Positions 21,853 through 34,642 of a stretch of DNA of 64,000 nucleotides are shown in pieces; positions within the stretch are counted from its first letter, which is position 1; every line of letters starts with the position of its first letter. Location of the stretch: assembly GCA_045837725.1 (NCBI GenBank), contig JBEWZL010000109.1:310001-374000 (forward strand), in the 5' to 3' direction. Origin of the DNA: Vermamoeba vermiformis. Lineage: Eukaryota > Tubulinea > Echinamoebida. The notes below the pieces were generated by a model, which was not told the DNA's origin, did no database searches, and saw only the letters and a program-made list of their open reading frames with translations. Position numbers and translations under genes: made by a program.

Positions 21853-23423
21853 ATGTTTTGTCCCATGGCACAACGGTACTTATTTGCAAAGCTTCGTAAA
21901 GAAAGTAAACAATTATTAGCGGCTAGATTGATTACACTGAAGCCCAGAACGATGCAACAAGACAGATCTACTTTTTCTATGGCCGGAAACAATCAAGCCA
22001 AAAAAGATTGGAACCCGAATTTATATGGAAAATTTAGCGGAGTAAGTAGTTAACGTGGAGTATTAATATAATCAATATTAATATGATCCGAGACCAAAAA
22101 AAAATGAAATTAATTTGACACTTAAATATTTATGCTTCACTCTCGCGCTTACGGATTTAAATTTACGAATAAATATAAATATACATATATATTTTTTGCT
22201 TTCTAATCAAAATCATCCCAATAGGAAAGAGCGAAACCGTTCTTAGATCTGATATCTCATATTGATTTCAAGCCAGGCATGAAAATACTCGATCTTGGTA
22301 CTCGCATTACAACTATAATATACTTTGTCGTATAAAATTTACTGAACTCACCGCGGACAGGTTGTGGATCAGGCAACTTAACAAAAATTCTTACGGAAGT
22401 GCCGGATAGGTACATACATAACATAATCATATACTTCTTGTATTAACAATGTATATGATCTCATTAGCACTGTACTTGGCGTTGATAATTCAGCTTCAAT
22501 GCTCGAAGCAGCCGAAAAAGAGATCGATGATACAAACAGAGGGCGTTTGAGCTTTCAATTAGGAACCATTGAAGAGGTCGACAAGATTGAAGGTAAGATA
22601 TATATACAATTATGTTTCGCTCCTTGCGATTGTAAAGTATTCATTTCAAGATCCGGATCTTCAAAAACAAACTCCGTTACATGGACGACAATAGATTTTA
22701 ATATCATATGAATAGGTCAATTCGACGTCGTAGTATCCAATGCAGCTATTCACTGGGTCGCTGGACACGAGACAATCGTACCGAAAATGCTCTCGAAGGT
22801 CACTCCTGGTACGCACTAATTCACGCTTAGAAACAGTAATCTAAACTATATATACTTATACATATTGCGTGGCTTAGAGACAGGATATATTGCCGTACAA
22901 GTGCCGACCAATCACAATCAAGAGTTCTACGTAATGATGCGCGAAATAGCCGCTGAGCCTCAGTACGTTTTTGAACTTCAATTACTTTTAAATAGTTTCT
23001 AAATATTAGGATAATATATATTGATAATATATTGGGTAGATTTGATGAGCACTTAAAAGGATTTCGATTGAGATGGCCCGTACTGGAGATCGACGAGTAC
23101 GCGAAATTGCTCTACGCGAACAAATGCCACAATATTAATTGCTATGAGCGAGTGTATCCTCATATATTAGAAAACGGAAAGGCAATTGTTGATTGGGTCT
23201 CTGCGACTGGTACGGATTTGTGATCACAAAAAAATTCGTTCAAAATTAGATCTGGCTTACCGTTTGTTTAGGAATGAGGACTTATACGACTAGATTGCCC
23301 GCCGAATTGCAAGAAAAGTTTGGCCAGCGCCTGTTGGAGAAGATTAATGCAAAATATCCTGAAGGACCAATCTTCTATCCTTTCCGTCGATTATTTTTTA
23401 TCGCGCAACGCGGCAAGCAGTAA
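21853..23423 (+). CDS. Trans-aconitate 2-methyltransferase-like SAM methyltransferase (Tam)
   Basis: Tam methylates trans-aconitate, a by-product that inhibits aconitase. Exons 21853-22041, 22225-22297, 22361-22409, 22468-22592, 22716-22808, 22884-22962, 23040-23209, 23272-23423. Matches to bacterial Tam run the full length: DWNPNLYGKFSGERAKP at the start, the SAM motif LDLGCGSGNLTKIL, the acidic loop GVDNSASMLEAAE, the block VVSNAAIHWVAGHE, then QVPTNHNQEFYVMMREIA, and IVDWVSATGMRTY. From the ATG at 21853 the product has 309 residues with a basic N-terminus that could target mitochondria; ATGs at 21952 or 21979 would give about the bacterial length. Seven introns show it is an established nuclear gene even if it was once acquired from bacteria. 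Confidence 0.88.
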
Positions 23424-23514
23424 TTTTTAATGTAATTAAATCGGTATTTATAAATAATAATTCGTTTTATAGAATTCTAATTTATTAATTTGCTCCATCT
23501 ACCTTACGCCAATC

Positions 23515-23709
23515 TTATTTTGCGTTCTTCCCACAGTTCATGCATATTCCAGGTTTGCATATATTACAGTGACTCCATTCTCCCAAGTCTCGATTACACG
23601 TCTTGCAGATGGACGGAAAAGATCTCGGACGTCTTTCCTCGTAAATCAAGAACGAAAGACATGCAGCACAAAATCGATCGTCCTTAGACTCAGTATTATT
23701 ATCAGCCAT
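23515..23709 (-). CDS. Small cysteine-rich, probably zinc-binding protein
   Basis: About 64 residues from an ATG at 23709 (an in-frame ATG at 23754 would add 15). It has four CxxC pairs: FCAACLSFL, CKTCNRD, CNICKPG and CMNCGKN, a spacing that suits two zinc sites. There is no signal peptide. I do not recognise the family; it resembles small ribosome- or mitochondria-linked zinc proteins only in general form. It starts 154 bp from the divergent RING gene. Confidence 0.6.
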   Translation of the reverse strand: MADNNTESKDDRFCAACLSFLIYEERRPRSFPSICKTCNRDLGEWSHCNICKPGICMNCGKNAK

Positions 23710-23863
23710 GCTTGTTCTCAAATAACAAAAGTGATGTTTAGAATTGAGCGCCAAAAAAATTTTCTACAACGGTCTCGCGATCCAAAGTGAAGTTCAGAAA
23801 ATACAAAAGCAAGAAACAGCACAACAAACCAGTATGATATTATTTTGACACGGATAGCCACAA
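23710..23863. promoter_or_regulatory. Probable bidirectional promoter
   Basis: 154 bp between the start codons of the divergent Cys-rich and RING genes. Both transcripts must start here. Confidence 0.45.
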
Positions 23864-25498
23864 ATGAGCAGTCGAAGAAGTGCACGAAACAAGACTGTCT
23901 CCTCGGTGAATGTGACAAGTGCCGGTGTTGATGCGCCTGCCACGACGACAGAACAAGAAAATAAGAGCCCTGCAAATGTAAATAATAGTGATAATGGTGT
24001 GGAGGCCGTTGCGGATAGCAATCAAGGGTCAGAAAGCGAGATTCAATGTGGCATCTGTTTTGACGATATTACTTTGCGTGGAGTGATCGATAGTTGTGAG
24101 CACACATGTACGTATTTTTATTTTGTATTATTAGAATAATTATTGCGTTATTATTTAATTCTGCGAATCTGCAGTTCAAAATTATTAATTATTCGTAAAC
24201 TAGATTGTTTCACGTGTATTCACAACTGGAGTAAGGTAAATATATTCTACCGTCCAAATATAGTGAATAATTATTAATCCACGATCTAGGTGACGAATCT
24301 GTGTCCGTTCTGTAAACAACGGTTCACGTCGATCCAGAAAAAAACAGTAAGTGAACTTCACTTCTTTCGCGCCATTGCTTAACCTATATGACGTTCACAT
24401 TTCCTAACACGCAATTATTAGTTGAAAGGTCCTCCACCGAAGGATGAGAACAAGAAACTTAAGATCAAGAACAAAACGCAACAACAACCAGACAATTTTG
24501 ATATTCGTGACTTCATTAGCTCTGAAGAAGAGTATGACTACTCGTTCGAAGAAGATGACGATCCAGAGGATGGCGAGTACCGTGGCAGAAATGGTTTGAC
24601 CGCCGACATCCGCTCTCAAATCCACCTCCTCGGTACGATTCTTTTGTTGTTGCAATATAACTGCAATTTGTGATTAATATCGTAACACCGTAAATCGACT
24701 ATCCAGTACAATCTTCTAGAAGCTAATTTATCGTTTTCCTATTTTTGGCCTTTTTAGTACTAAAGTTTACGTTGTTAATTAATTTCATTTCTATAATTAG
24801 CCCGTAACTACCAACGTCGTGGCTTCAATGTGAATATCGAGCTGTTCCAGAGAGACTCACCACATATTATTATCGACGACGAAGTAGCTTTAGATGAGGA
24901 AGGGGAAGTTGTAACGCTCGGGCAAGGATCCAGAAGACATCCACCACGTGCTGGTGCTGGTCCAAACAGAGCCCGAAGCAACAATAACAGACGACGAAGA
25001 GCACTGGAAGAAGCTGAGGCTGAAATGGCTGACTTTATCGTGCCCGACGATGACTGGGAGATGCAGTCAGCGGAACCATCCTATGGCTCGGAAGAACTAT
25101 CAGATGATGAGATCATGGCTGACGAGCCACGAAGACCTGCTCAGAAACGACGACGACCCGCTGCTAATAATAGCCGGGCTGGACGTAATAATAATTCCCG
25201 CAATAGAAACGTTGGTGCAAGGAACAACAACGGCAATGTCAATCGTGCACCACGAAGAACAGTTAGCCGAGCCAACAGTAACACTAGCACTGCTCCCATC
25301 GCAATCGACGATGACATCCCGTTCATCGATGCTACAGGTGACATTCAACTTTCCCACGGCACGATGAGTCAAGAAGACGCAGAGGCTATTGCCCGAGCTT
25401 TGCAAGAAAACGAGGAGGAACAAAGGCGTATCTCCTATGACAGCGAAGATGACGAGATTACTTTGAGATCACGACGAAAGGTGCGAAGAACAAACTAA
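23864..25498 (+). CDS. RING-finger protein (E3 ubiquitin ligase-like) with long disordered tail
   Basis: Five exons (23864-24107, 24204-24235, 24290-24346, 24422-24632, 24801-25498) give 413 residues. After a 60-residue Ser/Asn-rich start comes a compact C3HC4 RING: CGICFD, SCEHTYCFTCIHNW, NLCPFCKQRF, with all eight zinc ligands present. The RING is split over the first three exons. The rest alternates acidic stretches (SSEEEYDYSFEEDDD) with Arg/Asn-rich stretches (NNNRRRRALEE) and is probably disordered and nuclear. The layout, N-terminal RING plus long charged tail, resembles PHRF1- or Topors-type ligases but lacks a PHD finger. Substrate unknown. Confidence 0.82.
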
Positions 25499-26593
25499 GC
25501 ACCTTGGTCATGTTTGGCTCATTGTACAGTGTAAAGTATATATATAAACTGTATTTTAGCGGTAGTCGCGCGAGCCAAGGCCACAGGGTAAACTCGGAGT
25601 GCGTTGAAGGAGATCTCACGATATTTTTGTGACACGTAAAAGATTCGACAGTGTGCCTAGGCTCACGATCGACCCCAAACAAAACGGTAGCAACCTTACA
25701 TATATGCCATTTAGCATCAGATGCCACCAGATAAATTCATAAGCTGTTATGATTCATTTTGCACGCGTTTACAATTTCGGATCACAACAATTAACAGAAA
25801 TATTCCGTCGCAAAGTGCAATCTTCGATTTAACTTTTCATCTTGCAACCAAATGACCGATACAGGGAGAAAATGAGATAATTTAGGGCCTTCTCAATAAC
25901 TCAAGAGGTTGTAGTCGGTTGGGCAGATCGTTGAACAGGCTTTAATATACGACAAGTATGTGCGAATGGGGCGAATGCATCGTAGAATCGAACTGCCACC
26001 TATTTAATAAATGTAATTTATATTATGCGCCATTTTTAGCAACTTTTAATATAGGCAGGGAAATTTCTTGATTTTTAATTAATTGTCTGCGGCAGCCGCA
26101 ATCAGTTGTATGACGTCGTATTTGCACCGGAACGAAGGAGGATGTTTGACGCGATATGTAAGTAGCTTTCCGCCCCTGAGATCGTTATTCATAAATTGAC
26201 CAGTACCTGGCGGTAAACTCGCCGCAATAATGACTATTTATGGCAAGGTATAACAAAAACAAAAGCAAAGAGGCGCGAACGCACTGGATTATCGTCACAT
26301 TATTAATACCTGGTTTATCACTCCTTGCAACGATAAGAAAAATGAAATCGTTGATTGCCAGGTTGCCGTACTGAAAAAAATAGTTACGAGATATAGGGGG
26401 TGATTTAGCGACAAATGCTATTTCTGGAAATGGTTCAGTGAAGCAATTAGTAATGAACGCCAAATGGTTGAAATCCCGCAAGCAATAATAAAGTTTTTTC
26501 TCCTTTCGGCTTTTGTTTATTGTCAGCAGATCTTGGTCACGGAACACCACACGCCTCAACTTTATAGTATTTAATTACTGGCATCCTATTATA
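25499..26593. other. Long intergenic region upstream of the homeobox gene
   Basis: 1.1 kb, the longest gap in the window. It holds the RING gene's 3' UTR and presumably the control region of the homeobox gene. The ORF on the minus strand at 26185-26559 has no protein-like features. Confidence 0.45.
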
Positions 26594-27999
26594 ATGAGTG
26601 TCTACGTTACCGGAATGCCTGTGGGGTTCGCATCCTCTGCCCCGCATCTGTTTCAAGAGCGATCTCATGTCTACACGACTCCACAAGAGGTACGAAAGCG
26701 AAGTCTAGTGCGCGATTTCACATTACTAATCTAATTTTTGTGTTTTAGATTAGAACCAACGATTCTTTTAGCATGACTTCACCAAAAAAGCGGAAAGTAT
26801 CAGATTTATCAGACGTAGATGGTAATGAAGGTGATAGTCAACACAAAAAGCGTGCTATTGCACGTCCAGATGGATCAATTGATAAGCAAGCAACTCCTTC
26901 GAGCCCTGCAGTTAAAGATGAAAAGTAAGTATCCATTCCAAAGGAGGTTTAAAGGCTGACCAGGCAGTAAAGCGTGCCCATTCAACACTTAATCCGGTGC
27001 ACGGTCTTATTAGTTTTTATCGTTTGCTTTAAATTTTATTGTTATTTAAATTGCCAGTTTATAACCGGATGTCATTTTTAATTTGTTTACTAAATTTGGT
27101 CTTATTTTTAGGGATCCTGGTGACTCTGTAGCCATGATTCTTTGCTCTTTAGCCCCTACTCCTTCGCCATCATCCGAGACTAAAAGTCCATCCAAGTCTT
27201 TTAGTGTTTTGTCGATGCTAAATGACGCTCCGTCACTCGAACAACGCACCGTCCCCGTTCAATCGCCTCCCGTCGAGCAAAAACAACAGTTTTCACCTCG
27301 ATCTGATCACGGCAAGTCCTTGTCTCCTGTGTCGAGCATGATGGAGGATGACTCGGATGAAGATGATTCTTCGGACAGTGGCACCAAGGACAGCCAAGCG
27401 AGTGGCCGTAAGAAGAAGAGACACAGAACTACTCCCGAGCAACTCCGCACGTTGGAAGAAACTTACGAACGAGAGAAAATGCCCAATCAAGAGCTTCGTG
27501 AACGGTTGGCGAAGAAGTTGGGCATGACCCCGCGAAGAGTGCAGATCTGGTTCCAAAACAAGCGCGCCAAGGAAAAGAGAAGCAAGCCAAGCCCACGATC
27601 AAGCCTTCAGTTGCACCACCATCAACCTCCTTCAGCAAAACCGGTTCACGTTAATTCGTCTGAATTCACCCAACAACCCAATGCTCCGCTCGTGAATGCG
27701 TATTTCTCACCAGACATGACCGGTCGATACCTTCCGACGCCCAGCCCTTTCACACAAGGCCCAATCAATCCGCCACTAATCCCGTCGTTGTTCTCGGCAC
27801 CAAGACCGATCCAAAACACAAATAACCAAACACAATTGCCCGCTCTTAGTCATGACTTTATGGTAAGTTCGATAACACTAGATATTTGAAGTATTTTCAC
27901 CTTTTGCTAATTATGGCTTTAATTTAGTTTGGATCCGGAAATTCTGCCGCCGACTTTCCAATTCGTCTGCCGCCTATTTTACGTGCTTCAAACGAGTAA
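26594..27999 (+). CDS. Homeodomain transcription factor (non-TALE)
   Basis: Four exons (26594-26689, 26749-26924, 27112-27862, 27928-27999) give 364 residues. The homeodomain is at 27410-27580: a basic arm KKKRHRTTPEQL, helices 1 and 2 (LEETYEREKMPN, RERLAKKLG) and recognition helix RRVQIWFQNKRAKEKR with the invariant W, F, N and R. There is no three-residue TALE insertion. A Ser/Asp-rich acidic stretch (EDDSDEDDSSDSG) precedes it and a Pro/Asn/Ser-rich tail follows, as in many activators. A basic PKKRKV motif in exon 2 is an SV40-type nuclear localisation signal. DNA target unknown. Confidence 0.92.
27410..27580 (+). other. Homeobox
   Basis: Segment of exon 3 that codes for the homeodomain; all in one exon with no intron in helix 3. 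Confidence 0.9.
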
Positions 28000-28588
28000 A
28001 TCCAACGTAAACCCTTTAATTTAAATCCGAGGCGATGACTAATATAGTGTATATTGTCGCGCTTTCGGGCCTCTGTATCTATTGTATTATTTATGTACAT
28101 AAACCCAAAATCAAAGCGATTTAGCTAATTTTCGATTGCAATCGGATTTTTCTGCCGCCGCTCACACTTTATATAAATTTTAATATTGTAATTCTTTAAT
28201 TGCTGGTTTATATATATTGCGCAAGCACACAAACGTAATCTCGTTATTACGAGGTTCGAATTATGATCCTTTAAGATCTTATTTGGATAGAATAACAGTT
28301 TTGTAGCGGCTGCATCCCCGACAAATCCTCCTGGATTGATCGAATTACCAAAATTGCGAATTGGGGTCGTGGGGTTGGGACGCAATCCGCCTCCGAAAGC
28401 CCAACGTGCAAGATTAGAGCTCCGATCAAGATTGCGATAATCGACGTGTTAAGTTCTCATCGTGAGCCGCATCTGATGTTTATAGTTTTTATCTCGCATG
28501 ACGATTTGACATGATTGCGCGAGATTTTTTGTTTATTGATCGTGAACAAGTGACGTCAAAAGCTGAAAGTATACACTAAATTTTATTC
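28000..28588. other. Intergenic spacer
   Basis: 589 bp between two genes on the same strand. AT-rich; nothing recognisable. Confidence 0.45.
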
Positions 28589-29994
28589 ATGAAGAGGAGA
28601 TCTGGCTCGGTGTTGGTCTCGCAAGTCGAGAACATCCGCCCGATCTTGATGCGGGCTATCGAAGATATAATTATGGCAGTAGGCCTTTGGAAGTCAGAAA
28701 TGGAAGTGAGAGGAAGGCTAGTAGATGAAAAAACTGACTTTTTAGTGGAAACAATACGAGGGATGTGCGAGGTAATAATTATAGAATTTAATTCTCGCTA
28801 AATTTTCGTTTAGTACAATTAAATTACGATCATTTTTGCGCGTATAGTAAGATAATAACATTGTATTAATTTATCGTAAGGCTGCATAATTGTTCCGTAA
28901 TTTAATCGTCGATTCAATTTAATAATTCCATTTAATTTACGCTGTAATTAGATTCTCGAGCCTTACCCACTTCCGCCTGTAGAATTCAAATCTACAGTGC
29001 CTCAGAGTGGTACTATGCTTTGCAAGTTCTTGGGCATTGTCGAGAAGCGGATTTGGGAGATTAGATCTAAAATGACGCTAATCAAAAACTTTGTCGAGTA
29101 AGTCGCATATTTGATTAATATCCTTATCTAATTGCACGACTAGAATGAGTCAATCTTTTAAACGTCTGTTAACCATCGCGAGTATCATTCGCAGCGTCAA
29201 ATTTGTAAGTTGACCCTTAAAAGTACTAATAACGAAAAGCATGATTTTAATACTGGTAAATATAGTACTTAGAGTCATATTACGATGCAAGCAATGAGGT
29301 TAAAATCCAAAAGAACACAGCCAAACCGATCAGTAAGTAAATTAAATTTTATTTGAATTCTGTGGGACAAATCCTCACTTGAATTTGCAGTGATGTCCGC
29401 GAAAGAACTGGAGGAGGAATTAAATAAAGCGCTACAAACGCGTGCTTTGAAATCAAACAAGAAACGGTCGTCCTCGCGCCGAGAAATGATCCCTTTATTG
29501 AATACAAAAGAGAAAGATAAGGACAAGGAGAAAGAGAAGGAGAAAGACAAAGAACGCGAAAAAGAAGGCAGTTTGACTAGTCGTCGCGGATCTAAGGTCA
29601 TAATTAGCGACCAAAAGAAAGATAAAACAGATCGATTGGACGACAGTAAAGAAGAGCTGAGGAAGTCTGGCTCGAGCAAGTACGTAGTCTAAAGATTATA
29701 TATACCCCCATATCTATGTATGTATTAACTATGTATGTATTTTCTATCTCTGTATCTAGACTTTTTCGTACAAAGTCATCGGGATCCGGTTTATTATACA
29801 AACAACCCTCATTTGCTGATTCTCCAAGGCTTAGCATGCGCGAAGAAGACGTCAAGAAGGAGCGAAGAAAGTCACAAGGAAGAAAAAAGGAAGGCACGGT
29901 CAGCTCGCCCTCGTCAGTTAAATTCGATTCGGCGTTGGATTCACCTGAAGGACCGTCATCTCTTAAAAGCAGTTCTGGCGATCTAAAAGATTAG
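28589..29994 (+). CDS. Hypothetical protein with Lys/Glu-rich charged repeat
   Basis: Six exons (28589-28771, 28952-29097, 29144-29204, 29266-29332, 29391-29679, 29760-29994) join in one frame to 326 residues, so the gene model is sound although the family is unknown. Residues 1-130 are helical (for example LMRAIEDIIMAVGLW and MTLIKNFVEMSQSF). The second half is highly charged, with a KDKEKEKEKDKEREKEG run that would form a single stable helix, followed by Ser-rich segments with RRKS-type sites that kinases could use. No membrane segment or signal peptide is seen. It could be a scaffold or cytoskeletal factor; that is a guess. Confidence 0.65.
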
Positions 29995-30226
29995 AATATG
30001 GCAAAAGATGTACCGTTGGTGTATATATAATGATGTATCTATAGTTTGTACCATACCACAACCATGTAGTATAAAAGTTACTGAAATTTACGTAATTAAT
30101 GCCTCGCGACTTTTAGGGCATTTTCTGTTATGTAACTAGGCAGTCGATCACGAACCATGAATGGTAGCAACATAAAAGCCCATTAGACAGAGAAAAGTTT
30201 GATAGGCACAGAAAGATCGAGATCAG

Positions 30227-33200
30227 ATGGGTGTTTACAAGTTGTGGAATATTTTGAGCTCAGCAGGGCGTCAAACAAATTTAGATCAATTAGGAAAAAA
30301 GAGATTGGCTATTGGTATGTTTTCCTTAGCTGATTAGCAAAGTCCCAAACTTTTCTGTCCAGATCCCTCGCAAAATAATTTTAAAATATTATTCAAAATT
30401 AAGCGCGTAGCAATATCATACAAAATAAATATTAACGCTAAAAACCCTTCATGCAATTTTTTTTAAAATTTTTTCTGACGTTCATTTAGACACGAGCATT
30501 TGGTTGAATAAATTCGTCAAAGCGATGCGTGATCAACAAGGAAATTTAGTACCCAATGCACATATCAGAGGTATGGTGTCGAGAATTCTGAAGCTGTTAC
30601 AGTATGGCATCCGCCCCGTGTTTATCTTTGATGGTGCCACTCCAGCTATTAAAAAGAAGACGACCGTAAGTACATGACTACAACTGCTATTATAACATAG
30701 TATACTAATGGATTGATATTAGATGAGCCGTAGGAAGATAAGAGAAGAGTCCGAGACGAAGCTACGTAAAGTGGCTCAACAGCTACTGCTCAATAGAATC
30801 AAACAACAAGCAATTCAAGCTAAATCAGCAATAGGTGTCGAGTAAGTAATAGTTTGTAACAATAAAGGCTTGGATCTAACAATACTAGAGCGGCACGAGA
30901 GCTAGAAAAGCAGATTGAAGAACTAGCTGCGTCTAGTGAACTAGTGCCAGCGAAACCTAAACCAAGCGCTTCGACGAAAGAAGGAGCAATTGATGTTGAA
31001 GTAGAAGGCTCAGATGATTTCAGTCAGTTTTTGGACGAGGGCGAGTTCGACGAGTCATTTAACGCTACCAATGCATCATTTGTCGATGAATTTGAGGCCA
31101 TTCGCAATGATATTACAAGCAAAGTAGGTACCTATATTATACAGAGTATAATCATTAAGATTTTAACGATGTGCGTTAGGCTCTTGAGTATGCAGAAGAT
31201 CTGAACAAAATGAACATCGATCAAGAAGTCTTTGCATCTCTTCCACCGCGAGTACAAATGGAGATTATTGCGGATATTAGGAGATTCAAACAAGCTAAGA
31301 CAAAGGCACTTGTGCGAGACGGATCTTTCAAAACACCGGTACGTCCGAGAATACGGCAATTAATTAATTGATGTGTCAACATTAATATAAACACTAACAT
31401 ACTTTATAGAGTCCCTCGCACTTCTCAGAGATACAGGTTCAGAATCTGATTAGTAGTGGGGATCTCACGCGGAAGCTGATTAAAGCACGTGAAGCCATGG
31501 CAAACGAAGCGCAACCTATTGCCTCAGATCCGAACGCAAAATATATCTTGATTAGGACTAAAGATACAAGCTCGTAAGTCGTATTAGCAGAATATTTCCG
31601 ATTCATTACTTGATTAAATCGATTTATCGACATTTCCAAAATTTGCCAAATAAGGTTACGGGCAAACAATTAACACAAGTTTCGTAATTGTAGCAACCCT
31701 TCACCAAGCACTGCCGTACAGCTTACTACTACGCCAATCAGCGACAAAAGCAAAGACTCTTTGACTACACCGAGCAACACCTCAGTCAAGAGCAGCGATT
31801 CTGATAAAAAACGTAAAACGATGAGCGAGCCTATCGTGTTGGACGAAGAAGAGATCCTGCTTGAAGATAGGCGGAAGAAGCGAAGGAAGTCAGAGCCGCA
31901 AATGGACGAAGTAAAGGCAAGTCTAAAATTTACTTTTAAAGCAAAACGGGCGAGTCCTTATTCCAAAATCGAGCTTCCCAAATTTTTAATGTGTTCGGTG
32001 GAGATAAAAATTGAAAATTATCGGCATCCCTCCGATGAGCACGTGTTATTTGTGCAATTCATCTGTATTGCTCGTGACAATTTATTAATCATGTAAATAC
32101 AGAAAAAGCTTGATTTTGCAGCCGATGCCCCGCTTGACCTTGATCCGGATGTGATTCTGCCGCAAGTTGCGGAAGACCAAGAGCTTAATATAACATTTGA
32201 TGTTCCCATAGTGACTTTAAATGATCGCACCGTTTCGTTGACCAATCGTGTTGGTGCTAAGAATCAGTCAGATGAAGTTGTGGATGTAGATAACGAGGGA
32301 GGCTTTTTTATCCCAGACGGAGAAAACGATCAAGATCGATCGGCAGTGGTTGATCTTACTGCGAGTCCTGTTAAAGAGAGCAGGTCACCTATTGCAAAGA
32401 ATATAGATGATGACGAATCAAGCGCAATCAATTCAACCGAAGTTTCAGAACACCACAATACTGCAACTGCAATTGTCAGTGACACAGTCAACAATACAAA
32501 CGTCAGACCCGCACCGATTGATATCGAAGAGGTGTTTGGCGATGACGACAGCACGGATTTTGCGAATTTCCAATCTAATCCAAATCAACCCGTTCACTCA
32601 ACACCAGCACGAGTACCTTCGTCTCTAACACAAGAACGCAATCATGGCAAATCTATTGACGTATCTTTATTTGGTAAAACACAAATCACAGTAGATCTGC
32701 CAGATGATGCCGAAGAAGAAGCCACAAAAAGTATTTTGAACGATATCAAGAATTACGAAGAATTTCTCGACGAAGAAGAGCGAAATGCGCTTGTTATAAG
32801 CTCAGGGGAAGAGGACGACAGGAGTATATATTCCGTTGAAGATAACGATGTAGAAGATATTAATCTCCAAGATGACGAGATTATAGAAGATAGCGAACAA
32901 GCGAACAACAATTCAGATCTGGATCAAGAAGCGGAGCCTAAAGATAGCACAGATAAAAATAATACCGAGACAACAACACGGAAATCTAGCGCACAAGCTG
33001 AAAATAGCAATGTAAATACATTGTCAGCAATTCCGTCGAAACGCAATATCAACGAGGTTTTAATGGCGAATGCGGGCAATCAAAGCACTATTAATAGACC
33101 CAATCCTGCAAGGCGCGATACGAGGAAGGCAGGTCAGAGCAATCAAGGCAACAATGGCTTTATGTTTAGCGACAGTGGCTCGCTATCAGATGCACAAGTG

Positions 33201-34403
33201 GCCTCTTTGCAACGCGAGATCGAGTCCGAGTCAACGATGCTACAGAATCAGCGACAACAACTCGCGAGTGCGGCACAAGGAGTGACCGATGAGATGGTCA
33301 GCGATTGCATGGAGATCTTAGAAATGTTCGGCATTCCTTATTTGGTCAGTGCTACTGAATCTGACTCGCAGTGCGCGATCTTGGAAGAGTTTGGCTTGGT
33401 GGACGGAATAATCACTGACGATTCCGACGTGTTTTTGTTTGGTGCTAAGAACGTATACCGACATGCCTTTGAGTACGAGAAGCCTGCTGAAGCTTATAGT
33501 GCGCAGCAAGTTGAAAACGAGCTCGGTAAGCAACGTTTCATTAGATCTAGTGACTGCGCTGATCCTGGATCTTGACGAGGTTTACTTACTGTTAGCTTGC
33601 AGGTCTCACGCGCAAAGAGCTTATATGTTTAGCCTACCTGCTGGGTAGTGACTACACATCTGGCGTGAAGGGCATTGGAGTCATATCAGCCGCTGAAATA
33701 ATCGAAGAATTCTGTATCGTGCGCGACAGCAAGACAGTCACTGCCGAGGAAGTTGTTGAAGACCTGAACCGATTCAAAGCTTGGTTGCAGTCTCCGAACG
33801 ATGCGGAACATAATAATTCAGACTTTAAGAAGCGACACGTAAGTACTTCAAGCTCGCGTACTGGATCGAATCTAACTATGTCTTTAGAAAAATCTTAAGA
33901 GCAAGCTCAAATTGCCTGAAGACTTCCCTAACATCGATGTTGCCGAGGCGTACATTAATCCACAAGTGGATGATAGCAAAGAACCGTTCGAGTGGTCTGT
34001 TCCTAACTTGGATGCGCTGCGGCACTACGTGGTGAAGAAGCTTGATTGGCCGATTGACAAGGCTAATGAAAAGCTTATGACCGTTATTCAAAAGTACAAT
34101 AGCATCGTTATGAACCAAGCTACGCTCACAAGCTACTTCAAACCAAATCTGCGCATCGAAAGCAAGATTAAGTCAGAGCGTCTTAGTGCAGCGTTGTCTG
34201 ATTTGGCCACTAAGCGTCAAGAGATGAAAGAGAGTAAGAAGAATAACAATAATAACGCATCTGAAAAGAAGAAAGAAGACAAATCTGAAAAAACCCCTGA
34301 AAAAGCTTCCAAAGTAACGACGCCGCCTAAATCAACGAAGAAAAAATCACCCGCAAGCGGTAAAGCAACTAAGAAAAGTCCACGAGCGAAGGCCAAGAAG
34401 TAA
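30227..34403 (+). CDS. ERCC5: DNA repair endonuclease XPG (ERCC5/Rad2)
   Basis: Structure-specific 3' endonuclease of nucleotide excision repair, nuclear. Ten exons (30227-30314, 30490-30665, 30723-30841, 30889-31123, 31180-31338, 31410-31573, 31694-31910, 32103-33525, 33603-33838, 33888-34403) give 1110 residues. The N nuclease region starts MGVYKLWNILSSAGRQ. It is followed by a long acidic spacer with SHFSEIQVQNLI. The I region reads MEILEMFGIPYLVSATESD, GIITDDSDVFLFGAKNVYRH and CLAYLLGSDYTSGVKGIG. A PIP box for PCNA is visible as QATLTSYF (34116-34139), and the protein ends in a Lys-rich nuclear localisation tail. The E-x-E acid pair of the family reads E-x-D here (ESD, 33357-33365), a conservative but uncommon change. 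Confidence 0.95.
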
Positions 34404-34642
34404 GAGTAAGATCTTGCAACTTGATCTGACTGTAAATACTAAAGATGTAAAATAAAAGATGAAGTACTACAATATTATGTGCATGATAATTATCTTGGAT
34501 ACGTGGTGTTTCGTTGCTTGGATTGTTCAAATAACGCGTTTTTGGCTTTGGCGCCAAAAAGGTCGTTATTAAATTTTTAAATTACTTATCGTTTCGCGCC
34601 ACAACAGCAGCACCACAGATCTCACATTTCAATTCCCGAGTA

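Noticed and set aside
21653-21919. ORF of 88 codons on the plus strand, Pro/Thr-rich
   Set aside because: It overlaps the methyltransferase 5' end in another frame and has no supporting splice or motif evidence.
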